A stretch of 7,485 nucleotides of DNA from a bacterium (GTDB lineage Bacteria > Zixibacteria > MSB-5A5 > GN15 > FEB-12). Positions within the stretch are counted from its first letter, which is position 1; every line of letters begins with the position of its first letter. Shown in pieces: positions 1-6,404 of this stretch. Below the pieces are notes generated by a model, which was given only the letters and a program-made list of their open reading frames with translations, searched no databases and was not told where the DNA came from. The position numbers were made by a program, and so were the translations under genes. The stretch covers positions 1 through 7,485 of the forward strand of contig JAUXBJ010000067.1 of assembly GCA_030619425.1 (NCBI GenBank), given 5' to 3'.

Positions 1-429
1 GCTTATATGCACGACAATCTGGCAATCCAGATCACAGCCGAGCATTGGCTGTCGGTGTCACCGGCCGGCGGCTCGATAGAGCCGTTCGGTTCCGCCTCTG
101 TCGACGTCAAGTTTAGCGCTACGGACCTTGAGACCGGGCTGTACAGCGGGCAGGTGCTGGTATCATCCAATGATCCGGACACCCCCTCGTGGAGTGTGCC
201 GGTCAGTCTGACGGTAGCCGCCTGGGTTTGCGGGGACATTGACGGGAGCGGTTCCGGCCCTGATATTGGCGATCTGGTCTATCTGGTGGACTTCATGTTC
301 AACGGTGGCCCACCGCCGCCGATTGAGGCTGCGGCCAATGTGGATGGGGCCAATGGAATCGACATAGCCGATCTTGTATACCTGGTCGATTTCATGTTCA
401 ATCAGGGTCCCGCGCCGACCTGTCCTTAG
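1..429 (+). CDS. Secreted Ig-like/dockerin protein, 3' end only
   Basis: This is the C-terminal 142 residues of a protein whose start lies upstream of the window; the frame is open from base 1. The first part (to about base 225) is a beta-rich segment ending in YSGQVLVSSNDPDTPSWSVPV, which resembles the ASH/HYDIN-like Ig modules common in large secreted bacterial proteins. The last part (about 229-426) is a dockerin-type domain with two Ca-binding loop-helix repeats: DIDGSGSGPDIGDLVYLVDF and NVDGANGIDIADLVYLVDF. The second loop fits the canonical 12-residue pattern (N1, D3, N6, G7, D9, D12); the first has one extra residue. Each helix ends in FMFN followed by a Pro-rich turn, and the protein stops right after TCP. 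A dockerin would normally bind a cohesin or act as a Ca-stabilised terminal module. No cohesin is visible here, so the partner is unknown. The catalytic or main part of the protein is not in view. Confidence 0.85.
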   Translation, partial: AYMHDNLAIQITAEHWLSVSPAGGSIEPFGSASVDVKFSATDLETGLYSGQVLVSSNDPDTPSWSVPVSLTVAAWVCGDIDGSGSGPDIGDLVYLVDFMFNGGPPPPIEAAANVDGANGIDIADLVYLVDFMFNQGPAPTCP

Positions 430-460
430 CATCGGCAGAGTCGGCTCAAACGGGTGTACC

Positions 461-654
461 AGGCTATGACCTGGCCTGTTGAAAAAGCTCCATTTCTCGT
501 CATTGCGAGCGATCCGCCACCGGCGGAGAGCGCGGCAATCTCTCACGCCAAATCTGCCAACGAATTGAGATCGCCACGACCAACTATGAAAGCCACTGTG
601 TGGCCGCCGGTCTCGCGATGACGGAGATACCTACTTTCTCAATAGGCTGTGACC
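461..654. repeat. MITE-like imperfect palindrome of the GTCATTGCGAG type
   Basis: A nested imperfect inverted repeat. The outer arms are 473-487 (GGCCTGTTGAAAAAG) and 634-648 (CTTTCTCAATAGGCT), pairing at 12 of 15. The second arms are 498-509 (CGTCATTGCGAG) and 612-623 (CTCGCGATGACG), pairing at 11 of 12. The third arms are 534-542 (GGCAATCTC) and 567-575 (GAGATCGCC), pairing at 8 of 9. Two small hairpins sit inside: TCCGCC-ACC-GGCGGA (513-527) and GCCAC-TGT-GTGGC (592-604). The flanks carry a near-direct repeat, AGGCTATGACC (461-471) and AGGCTGTGACC (644-654). From memory, GTCATTGCGAGCG...GGCAATCTC palindromes are widespread dispersed repeats in bacterial genomes, so this is best read as a degenerate non-coding mobile or REP-type element. 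No transposase is present. Confidence 0.65.
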
Positions 655-681
655 GATCGGGTTGCTCGAATCCGATCGGTC
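651..681. repeat. Perfect 10-bp hairpin made of two CCGATCGG palindromes
   Basis: GACCGATCGG (651-660) and CCGATCGGTC (672-681) form a perfect inverted repeat with an 11-base loop. Each arm contains the self-complementary octamer CCGATCGG, and the two octamers lie 19 bp apart. It abuts the palindromic element to its left. No T-rich tract follows, so it is a poor intrinsic terminator. It could be a protein-binding site or part of the repeat's flank; the sequence alone does not decide. Confidence 0.5.
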
Positions 682-697
682 CGCTCCAACCTACGGC

Positions 698-713
698 GGT
701 TTGGGGGCAAACC
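698..713. repeat. Small hairpin, GGTTTG-GGGG-CAAACC
   Basis: A perfect 6-bp stem with a four-G loop lies between the CCGATCGG hairpin and the promoter candidate for the large exported protein. It has no following T-tract. Its function is unknown, and a hairpin this short can occur by chance. Confidence 0.35.
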
Positions 714-753
714 AGGGGTCAATCCGGTACTCGACTCGTCGCCGCAGCGGACA

Positions 754-765
754 TTTTGTACAAAA
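754..765. promoter_or_regulatory. Perfect 12-bp palindrome TTTTGTACAAAA, possible operator
   Basis: TTTTGTACAAAA is a perfect dyad. It ends 5 bp before a weak -35-like TTGATT (771-776), in the leader of the large exported-protein gene. A short AT-rich dyad at that position is typical of a homodimeric regulator site. That it acts as an operator is inference; no regulator gene is in the window. Confidence 0.35.
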
Positions 766-770
766 GGCGC

Positions 771-799
771 TTGATTTCGTGGATAGGAATGATTAATTT
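771..799 (+). promoter_or_regulatory. Weak promoter candidate for the large exported protein
   Basis: TTGATT (771-776), a 17-base spacer and TAATTT (794-799) make a poor sigma70-like pair: 4 of 6 matches at -35 and 3 of 6 at -10. Position is the main support, since it lies in the gene-free stretch about 90 bp before the ATG at 887, just after the 12-bp palindrome. A run of eight T (809-816) follows. If the organism uses Bacteroidota-type promoters, the TTG and TAATTT could also be read in that pattern. Confidence 0.25.
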
Positions 800-886
800 C
801 ACAACACGTTTTTTTTGATTAAGCTTTTCTGTGGTGTGGTACGTCACAGAGAAGGTGAAACACTTTTAGGAAAGAGCGGAAGATTT

Positions 887-3517
887 ATGTTGAAGAAAAA
901 TGGTCTGGCGATCTCAACCGCCATTCTGATTTGTTGTGTTCTTGCTCAAAGCGCCCTCTCTCGTCAGTCTTTGAATTGCACCGAGGGTAAGGACCGGAAA
1001 CAGCTTTTGTCGACGGCGGCTCCGGCCGAGGAAATCGCTGAGCACAATATCGGTCTCATCCAGTTGGCGGTGGCCAACAACGCGACATTCAGTGTCAATT
1101 ATGTCACTCTCCCTGTCGACGCGTTCACTGGTGAGGCAATCCCGTTTTCTTGCCAGTATCCCAAGAACGAACGCGTTGAGTACCTGTTTGGCGCCGCATT
1201 CTGGATCGGCGCGGTAGTGGGACGCGATACCCTGGTGTCGACCGGCGCCGATGGCTGGTCGCGAGATGGTAGTGAGATGTTTCCGGACGAGGCCCCCTTT
1301 GGTAAGATGGTCCACCGATCCATTACTGATCCGACCAAACCTCAGTTCGAGAACGCTGTTTCGGAGCAGGATTATATCGCAGTCTACACGGATACGTTCA
1401 CGGATAACCTAGACCTTGATTACTTTGGACGTCCACATATTCCGCTGAATATAGAAGTTACGCAACGGACTTTCGCCTGGTCTTACTCCTATGCCGAGGA
1501 CTTCATTCTATTCGACTACGAAATCAAGAATATCGGCTCGCGCCTCCTGCAGAACGTCTACATGGGTGTCTACGTGGACGCCGACGTTTGTTTTGACTGC
1601 AGTGGCGACAACTCGGGATTCGATGATGATCTGTGTGGGTTTCTTCATACCTACCCGTCCACTTATGGTGTCTGCGAGTACGAAGACACGGTCTTTATTG
1701 CCTGGATCGCCGACAACGACGGCGACTTCACGGAGACGTACCAGGGCGCGTTTCACCCGGCTCCTCACGTAACGGCGACGAGAATTATTCGGACACCGGC
1801 TGAAGACATGGAAGTGAGCTTCAACTGGTGGATAGGCAACGGCACCCCATCGTTGGATTTCGGACCCCGAGAGAGACCTTTCAAGGGTGTCTGGAAGGAA
1901 GATTGGCGCGACTATGGCACCGGCGGACTCGGTACGCCGGAAGGTGACGTTAACAAGTACTACGTCCTTAGAAACAAAGAGTTCGATTACGATCAGGTAT
2001 TCACCGCCTCCATACAGCCGAATGACTCATTATGGCTCTATCCCAACCAGGAACTGGCGCCGGATTTCTCCGACGGTTTTGATACCCGTTATCTGTTGTC
2101 GTTTGGACCCTTCGATATTCGCCCCGGCCAGACACTACCGATCTCGTTTTCCTACGTGGCCGGCGAGGACTTCCACACGGTCGACGGCAACCTTGAGAAT
2201 CTGCCAGACAACCCTGCTGATTACTACGCCAATCTGAATTTCTCCGACCTTGCTCTAAACGCAACCTGGTCTTCATGGATTTACGACAACCCGGGAGTTG
2301 ACACGGACGAAGACGGCTTCTTCGGGAAGTTTCGTGTCTGCTGTACCGACTCAGAGGTAACCACCGTCGACACGGTAATCGATGGGAACGACACTACCCT
2401 GACGATTATGGTATACACGGGGTGTGACACCTTCTGGTACGAAGGAGACGGCGTTCCCGATTTCAGAGGAGCTTCGCCGCCGCCACCACCTGATTTCTGG
2501 ATTGAACCATCAGTCAATAAGTTCAGCATCAGGTTTAATGGTTTGCGCAGCGAGACGACCCGGGATGTGTTCTCTCGTGAGCACGACTTTGAAGGATACC
2601 GCGTGTACCTCGCGCGTGACGAGCGGTCGAGCAGCTACGGACTGGTTGCGTCGTACGACCAGGAAAATTATAACAAATTGGTTTACAATCCCGCTCTGCC
2701 CGGTGGCGGAGACTATGAACTCCGCGACATTCCGTTTACTATCGACAGTTTGAGGTGTCTCTACGGCGACTCTTGTCTCGATATGGACTTTGATCCCGAA
2801 AGCTATGCCCGCAGCAACCCTTACATACTCCCCAATTACCCTGAATCGATGTTCATATTCTTACCACAGGATTTCAATGTTTCCGAACTGGGTGTTGACA
2901 CGCCAATTCGGAAGATCTATCCTGACCAACCGCGGCCGACCATCCTCAATCCCGATTCGGCACAGCCGGGTGAGCTAACCGAAGATGGTTATTTCAAGTA
3001 CTATGAATACCGCATCGATATCAACGATCTCCTGCCGACAGTGCCTTACTACGTCAACGTGACCACCTTTGACTATGGATCTCCGGAATCCGGTCTGGCT
3101 TCTTTGGAAACCTCGGTTACACTGGGCGCCAAGCAGGCCTATCCCATGAGTTCCTGGGATGACGTCCAGCGCGAGGACCTCGAGGTGTACGTGTATCCGA
3201 ATCCTTACCTGATCGATGGCGATTATCGCGAGCGTGGTTTCGAGGGTCGTACCTTGTCGGATCGACCGCCGGACCGTACGCGTATCATCCATTTCGCCAA
3301 TCTGCCGCCCAAGTGTACTATCCGCATCTTCACCATCGACGGCGACATGGTAAGAGAGATCGTTCACAACATGGATTCAGGCGATCCCATGGCAACCCAC
3401 GAAGAGTGGGATCTGATAACGCGTAACACGCAGATGGTTGTCTCAGGTCTGTATTACTGGACCGTCGAAGATGAAAACGGTGATGTTCAGATCGGCAAGC
3501 TCGTGGTGATCATGTAA
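887..3517 (+). CDS. Large exported protein with C-terminal sorting-type beta domain, function unknown
   Basis: An 876-residue protein I do not recognise by function. The ATG at 887 is preferred over in-frame upstream codons (open back to a TTG at 815): it directly precedes a signal peptide (residues 1-25, MLKK, hydrophobic core, ALS cleavage-like site) and follows GGAAG at 878-882. The mature part is rich in aromatic and acidic residues and looks beta-structured. Visible landmarks are four cysteines around an acidic loop (C235, C238, C250, C263; DNSGFDDD), a Ca-loop-like DTDEDG near 472, a five-proline run at 531-535, and a fibronectin-III-like segment with FEGYRVYLAR at 568-577. Residues 770-876 form a terminal domain opening with YPNPY and containing TIRIFTIDGDMVRE, SGLYYWTVE and QIGKLVVIM at the very end. 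That layout matches type IX secretion sorting or FlgD-like Ig domains. Surface display or secretion is likely. No catalytic motif was seen. The preceding gene is also secreted but lies some 450 bp away, so co-transcription is doubtful. Confidence 0.85.
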   Translation: MLKKNGLAISTAILICCVLAQSALSRQSLNCTEGKDRKQLLSTAAPAEEIAEHNIGLIQLAVANNATFSVNYVTLPVDAFTGEAIPFSCQYPKNERVEYLFGAAFWIGAVVGRDTLVSTGADGWSRDGSEMFPDEAPFGKMVHRSITDPTKPQFENAVSEQDYIAVYTDTFTDNLDLDYFGRPHIPLNIEVTQRTFAWSYSYAEDFILFDYEIKNIGSRLLQNVYMGVYVDADVCFDCSGDNSGFDDDLCGFLHTYPSTYGVCEYEDTVFIAWIADNDGDFTETYQGAFHPAPHVTATRIIRTPAEDMEVSFNWWIGNGTPSLDFGPRERPFKGVWKEDWRDYGTGGLGTPEGDVNKYYVLRNKEFDYDQVFTASIQPNDSLWLYPNQELAPDFSDGFDTRYLLSFGPFDIRPGQTLPISFSYVAGEDFHTVDGNLENLPDNPADYYANLNFSDLALNATWSSWIYDNPGVDTDEDGFFGKFRVCCTDSEVTTVDTVIDGNDTTLTIMVYTGCDTFWYEGDGVPDFRGASPPPPPDFWIEPSVNKFSIRFNGLRSETTRDVFSREHDFEGYRVYLARDERSSSYGLVASYDQENYNKLVYNPALPGGGDYELRDIPFTIDSLRCLYGDSCLDMDFDPESYARSNPYILPNYPESMFIFLPQDFNVSELGVDTPIRKIYPDQPRPTILNPDSAQPGELTEDGYFKYYEYRIDINDLLPTVPYYVNVTTFDYGSPESGLASLETSVTLGAKQAYPMSSWDDVQREDLEVYVYPNPYLIDGDYRERGFEGRTLSDRPPDRTRIIHFANLPPKCTIRIFTIDGDMVREIVHNMDSGDPMATHEEWDLITRNTQMVVSGLYYWTVEDENGDVQIGKLVVIM

Positions 3518-3553
3518 AAAGCCCCTTAGGGTTACATCCAGAAATTAACGACC

Positions 3554-3582
3554 GCCGCGCCGCCTGGTGCGGCGGCCTTCTT
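3554..3582 (+). terminator. Probable intrinsic terminator after the large exported protein
   Basis: A GC stem GCCGCC (3559-3564) pairs with GGCGGC (3571-3576) across a TGGTGC loop, followed by CTTCTT. An alternative register (3558-3563 with 3569-3574) is equally stable. It lies about 40 bp after the TAA at 3515-3517. The T-tract is short and interrupted, so termination may be partial. Confidence 0.55.
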
Positions 3583-3659
3583 GTGATGCACAGCCAGCTT
3601 ACATCTTGCCCGGATAAGCCAACAGCTTTCCGATACAAGAAAACGGCCCGAAAGATAAC

Positions 3660-3947
3660 ATGACCGACCATGAAGACGACAAACCTTTCGAGTACCCCAT
3701 AGATGGGACCCTGGACCTGCACATGTTTTCGGCCCGGGAGACTCGCGAGGTAGTGTTGGAGTATATCGCGGCCTGTCTGTGTCGGAAAATCCATTCGCTC
3801 CGCATCGTGCATGGGAAAGGACGCGGCGTCAAGAGACGCATCGTGCAATCTATCCTTGCCGCTCATCCTGATGTCGCGCACTACTATCACGAGGGAGGCA
3901 GTGGCGGTAGTTGGGGCGCTACTATCGTCGATCTCAAGGAACCGTGA
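3660..3947 (+). CDS. Stand-alone Smr-domain protein
   Basis: A 95-residue protein that is essentially a single Smr domain. It shows the family landmarks in order: the N-terminal IDGTLDLH (residues 14-21), a helix (about 27-41), the core strand plus glycine loop LRIVHGKGRG (47-56), and the terminal strand GATIVDL (86-92) after a Gly/Ser-rich turn. Smr domains occur at the C-terminus of MutS2 and as small free proteins. Characterised members nick or cleave nucleic acid, and recent MutS2/SmrB work links them to ribosome collision rescue and mRNA cleavage. Which role applies here cannot be told: no MutS2 or other partner domain is attached. The ATG at 3660 has only a weak purine stretch upstream (CGAAAGA). 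The gene follows the terminator of the large exported protein and converges with the minus-strand cytochrome operon, 78 bp away, so it is probably transcribed on its own or by read-through. Confidence 0.88.
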   Translation: MTDHEDDKPFEYPIDGTLDLHMFSARETREVVLEYIAACLCRKIHSLRIVHGKGRGVKRRIVQSILAAHPDVAHYYHEGGSGGSWGATIVDLKEP

Positions 3948-3998
3948 TCGATCCCCAGTGGACAGCCGAGAGGGAGAGGATGCCCCACAAGCAGTTGT

Positions 3999-4012
3999 TC
4001 CGCCACGGCGGA
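3999..4012. repeat. Short hairpin between convergent genes
   Basis: TCCGC-CACG-GCGGA is a 5-bp stem in the 78-bp gap between the ends of the Smr gene and the nine-heme cytochrome gene. Its place suits a bidirectional terminator, but neither strand has a T-run after it. The sequence nearly repeats the small hairpin at 513-527. Confidence 0.3.
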
Positions 4013-4025
4013 CGAGAAGCGCCGG

Positions 4026-5270
4026 TCATTTCTCTATACGGCGGATGTAGACCCACAGAGCCACTACCAATATCGTAATGAACAGCGTGGCCAGGCCGAG
4101 ACCCTTTCGGCGGAAGTAATACTCATCTACCAGTGCTGCCGAGTTGGTCCGGACCTCATTCGCTTTTTGGTAGCCCGCCTCGGCTATGGAATCTACCGTG
4201 TCGGCGGCAAGAGCGTGGGTCTGCCTTCGCGTCGCAACCAACAACTGCTGGACCTCCTTGAGCCGAAACTCTTCGTCGGTGGTCATCATTCCCTTGGCGA
4301 TGACATCCTCAAGCGAGGTGCGCGCATCATCATAGGCCGTGGCCAGTTTCTCGACGGCTTGTGACATGGCGGCCGCCGTGGCGAGTCCCCCGGTGCCGTC
4401 ATCTTCGGCGTGGCAGTTGATACACAGCGCCGGTTCTTCGGCGCCGAGCATTTTGTCGAACGGTTGTTCGATCAGATGATTCGAGTGGCACGTTTCGCAC
4501 ATAGGAAAATCGTTTTCCTCAAAAGCGGTTCGATGCGGCGAAGCATTGAAAAGTTCCGCCTCGATCGCATGGCAATTGCCGCAGACGAACGAGAGCGACG
4601 CCACACCCGGCGGCGCCGCGCCGTGATTGCCGTGACAATCATTGCAGACGGGCGCGCCGAGGTCTTTGCGCTCCAAAAGCGCCTTACCATGAACCGATTG
4701 GCGGTATTTTTCGAATTGGTCGGTCGGGATATCGTAATCCGCCATGTACTCAGCGTCAGCATGGCAGTTAGCGCAGGTGGGCGCCAGATTCAACGGATGC
4801 GTAGTCGAGTGCGGCGTCCTGGCGCTGCCGATCTGATATGCACCGTGGCAGGAAATACAATTGGCCACCTTGGTGTCTTTGTTGACGAACAGACGTTGAC
4901 CGTGGATGGAGGTCCTGTATTTGGTCAACTGGTCGGTCGGTAGCGACGGGTTGTGCTCATGCATATAGGAGGCGCTGCCGTGGCAGCGAGCGCAAAAATC
5001 AGGCACTTCGAGATGGCTTGGAACACCACGCCAGTCAGGGGACTCACGCACCTCATCCATGTCCTCAAGCGACGGACCGCCACCATGACAGTCGGCACAG
5101 CCAAGACCCTTCTGGATGTGAATGTCGCGCACGATAAGATGGGACGGACCGGTCTCTTCGTCCTCGAAATCCTGGTGACAGGTAAGGCAGTTGTTGTCCT
5201 CGGCCGTCGTAAGCGCCGCGCTCGTTGTCAGAACCCCGAGGAGCAGCAATAGTAATCTGATATTCTTCAC
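4026..5270 (-). CDS. Nine-heme c-type cytochrome, membrane anchored; bc-complex exit subunit
   Basis: A 414-residue exported cytochrome. A signal peptide (residues 1-23, MKNIR then a Leu-rich core) leads into nine CXXCH heme sites at 28, 58, 93, 138, 166, 209, 230, 258 and 283. Sites 4/5, 6/7 and 8/9 form a threefold repeat: an S-x-H-[GR] motif (SIHG 121, SVHG 192, SPHR 244), then two CXXCH. The spaced histidines are good candidates for distal heme ligands. Residues about 292-388 are helical and heme-free, and 390-408 is a transmembrane helix followed by RRIEK, so the heme part is periplasmic and tail-anchored. Translation starts at GTG (5270-5268), five bases after GGAGG; that site overlaps the cytochrome b stop, so the two are coupled. 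Placed last in a Rieske-cytochrome b operon with no cytochrome c1 or f gene, it probably takes electrons from the Rieske protein and passes them to a periplasmic acceptor. That role is inferred from context; the heme count is read directly. Confidence 0.9.
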   Translation of the reverse strand: MKNIRLLLLLLGVLTTSAALTTAEDNNCLTCHQDFEDEETGPSHLIVRDIHIQKGLGCADCHGGGPSLEDMDEVRESPDWRGVPSHLEVPDFCARCHGSASYMHEHNPSLPTDQLTKYRTSIHGQRLFVNKDTKVANCISCHGAYQIGSARTPHSTTHPLNLAPTCANCHADAEYMADYDIPTDQFEKYRQSVHGKALLERKDLGAPVCNDCHGNHGAAPPGVASLSFVCGNCHAIEAELFNASPHRTAFEENDFPMCETCHSNHLIEQPFDKMLGAEEPALCINCHAEDDGTGGLATAAAMSQAVEKLATAYDDARTSLEDVIAKGMMTTDEEFRLKEVQQLLVATRRQTHALAADTVDSIAEAGYQKANEVRTNSAALVDEYYFRRKGLGLATLFITILVVALWVYIRRIEK

Positions 5271-5279
5271 AGCCGCCTC

Positions 5280-6404
5280 CTATTCCAGAATATATCCCAG
5301 CGCCGTCATGACGATGACGAACGTCAGGACGAATACGCCGAAGGCCGTAAACAGCTTCGATGGCTGCCCCTTGGCGGACTTCCGATTCAAGTATGGCACC
5401 AGCGCCCAGATGAGACCGCCGATAGTGAACACGCCGATGCCGAACAACTCACCCTCGATCAGCCAGACGTGCGCCGGCAGCATCTTGAGCGCCTGGAAGG
5501 TGAACATGAAATACCACTCCGGCCGGATCACCGCCGGCGGCGGCGCAAAGGGGTCGGCCTTGGCTCCCAGAGGCCAATGCACGGCGCCGATACCATCGGG
5601 AAACAACACCGCCAACACAGCCAGTATGTTCAGCACGATCAACCATACAAGCAGATCTCGCAACAGGAAATTCGGAAAGAACTTCCGATAACGTTTGTCG
5701 GATTCAGGTTTGTTCGCCCAATCCAGCGGTTCGCTCATTCCCTGACGCTGCAGGAACAGCAAGTGAGCAGAGAGTACCAGGACTGTAGTCCCCGGCAGGA
5801 TGGCCACGTGCAGCGCAAAGAAACGACCGATCGTAGCACCGGTCACCTCCTCTCCCCCGCGCATGATAATGAGCACTTGCTCGCCGAGGCCGGGCATCGC
5901 ACCCGCCATGCCGGTACCGACGCGGGTAGCAAAGAAAGCCAGTTCGTTCCACGGAAGTAGATAACCGGAGAACCCGAACGCCATCGTCAATCCCAGCAAG
6001 GCCATTCCCGAAAGCCAGGTCAACTCGCGCGGTTTGCGATAGGCGGATGTAAAATAGACCGAGAACATGTGTATGAAAACAGCGAAAACCATCAAGTTGG
6101 CCGACCATGAATGCAGGGATCTGATCAACCACCCGAACGACACATTGGATATGATGAATCGTACCGATTCAAAAGCGGAGTCGGCGCCGGGACGGTAGTA
6201 CATCAGAAGAAGTATGCCGGTCAGCACCTGAACTATAAACAGAAACAGCGATATTCCACCGAAGTAGTAAAACAGCGAGTGGCTGTGGACCGGCACCACC
6301 TTGCCCTTTACGTACTCGACCACAGTATCGAGCTTGAACCGTTCGTCGAGCCATTGATAAAGCTGCGACGACAGCCCACCGCTGGACGATGATGAGGCAG
6401 CCAT
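5280..6404 (-). CDS. Cytochrome b of a Rieske/cytb complex, b6 and subunit IV fused
   Basis: A 374-residue integral membrane protein that oxidises quinol and carries two b hemes. The N-terminal part is b6-like: VPVH (37-40), RPGADSAFESV (71-81), FGWLIRSLHSW (90-100) and PRELTW (125-130). Heme-ligand histidines are H98/H112 and H199/H214, with 13 and 14 residues between, the b6 pattern; mitochondrial-type cytochrome b has 13 and 13. The C-terminal part is subunit-IV-like, with the Qo-site motif PEWY at 295-298. I count seven membrane helices (about 45-70, 98-120, 128-150, 195-217, 248-268, 318-338, 353-372), the sum of b6 (four) and subunit IV (three), here in one chain. The cysteine that holds heme c_n in b6-type proteins is Tyr47 here (FYYFGG for FYCLGG). 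The N-terminus is a Ser/Gly-rich tail. The ATG (6404-6402) overlaps the Rieske stop by one base and has GGAGGA six bases upstream. Confidence 0.95.
   Translation of the reverse strand: MAASSSSSGGLSSQLYQWLDERFKLDTVVEYVKGKVVPVHSHSLFYYFGGISLFLFIVQVLTGILLLMYYRPGADSAFESVRFIISNVSFGWLIRSLHSWSANLMVFAVFIHMFSVYFTSAYRKPRELTWLSGMALLGLTMAFGFSGYLLPWNELAFFATRVGTGMAGAMPGLGEQVLIIMRGGEEVTGATIGRFFALHVAILPGTTVLVLSAHLLFLQRQGMSEPLDWANKPESDKRYRKFFPNFLLRDLLVWLIVLNILAVLAVLFPDGIGAVHWPLGAKADPFAPPPAVIRPEWYFMFTFQALKMLPAHVWLIEGELFGIGVFTIGGLIWALVPYLNRKSAKGQPSKLFTAFGVFVLTFVIVMTALGYILE

Noticed and set aside
461..654. Possible CRISPR or tRNA-like structure
   Set aside because: There are no regularly spaced identical repeats, and the fold has no acceptor, anticodon or T-loop consensus; an inverted-repeat element explains it.
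600..818. 72-codon open frame on the plus strand
   Set aside because: It starts inside the right arm of the palindromic element, has no ribosome site or recognisable domain, and runs through hairpins and the promoter candidate; likely spurious.
815..886. N-terminal extension of the large exported protein from a TTG codon
   Set aside because: It would put 24 polar residues ahead of a clear signal peptide, and the TTG lies at the end of a T8 run without a ribosome site. The ATG at 887 is far better.
3518..3534. CCCTAAGGGG followed by a T-run on the minus strand, possible terminator
   Set aside because: The stem is only 3-4 bp and no minus-strand gene ends just before it; the cytochrome operon stops at 4026.
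4410..4943. 177-codon open frame opposite the nine-heme cytochrome gene
   Set aside because: Its sequence is Arg/Val-rich with no domain and is the antisense shadow of the CXXCH-coding strand, whose nine heme motifs are unmistakable.
5469..5960. 163-codon open frame opposite cytochrome b
   Set aside because: It is antisense to conserved cytochrome b sequence including PEWY; its Gln/His/Arg-rich composition is typical of a shadow frame.
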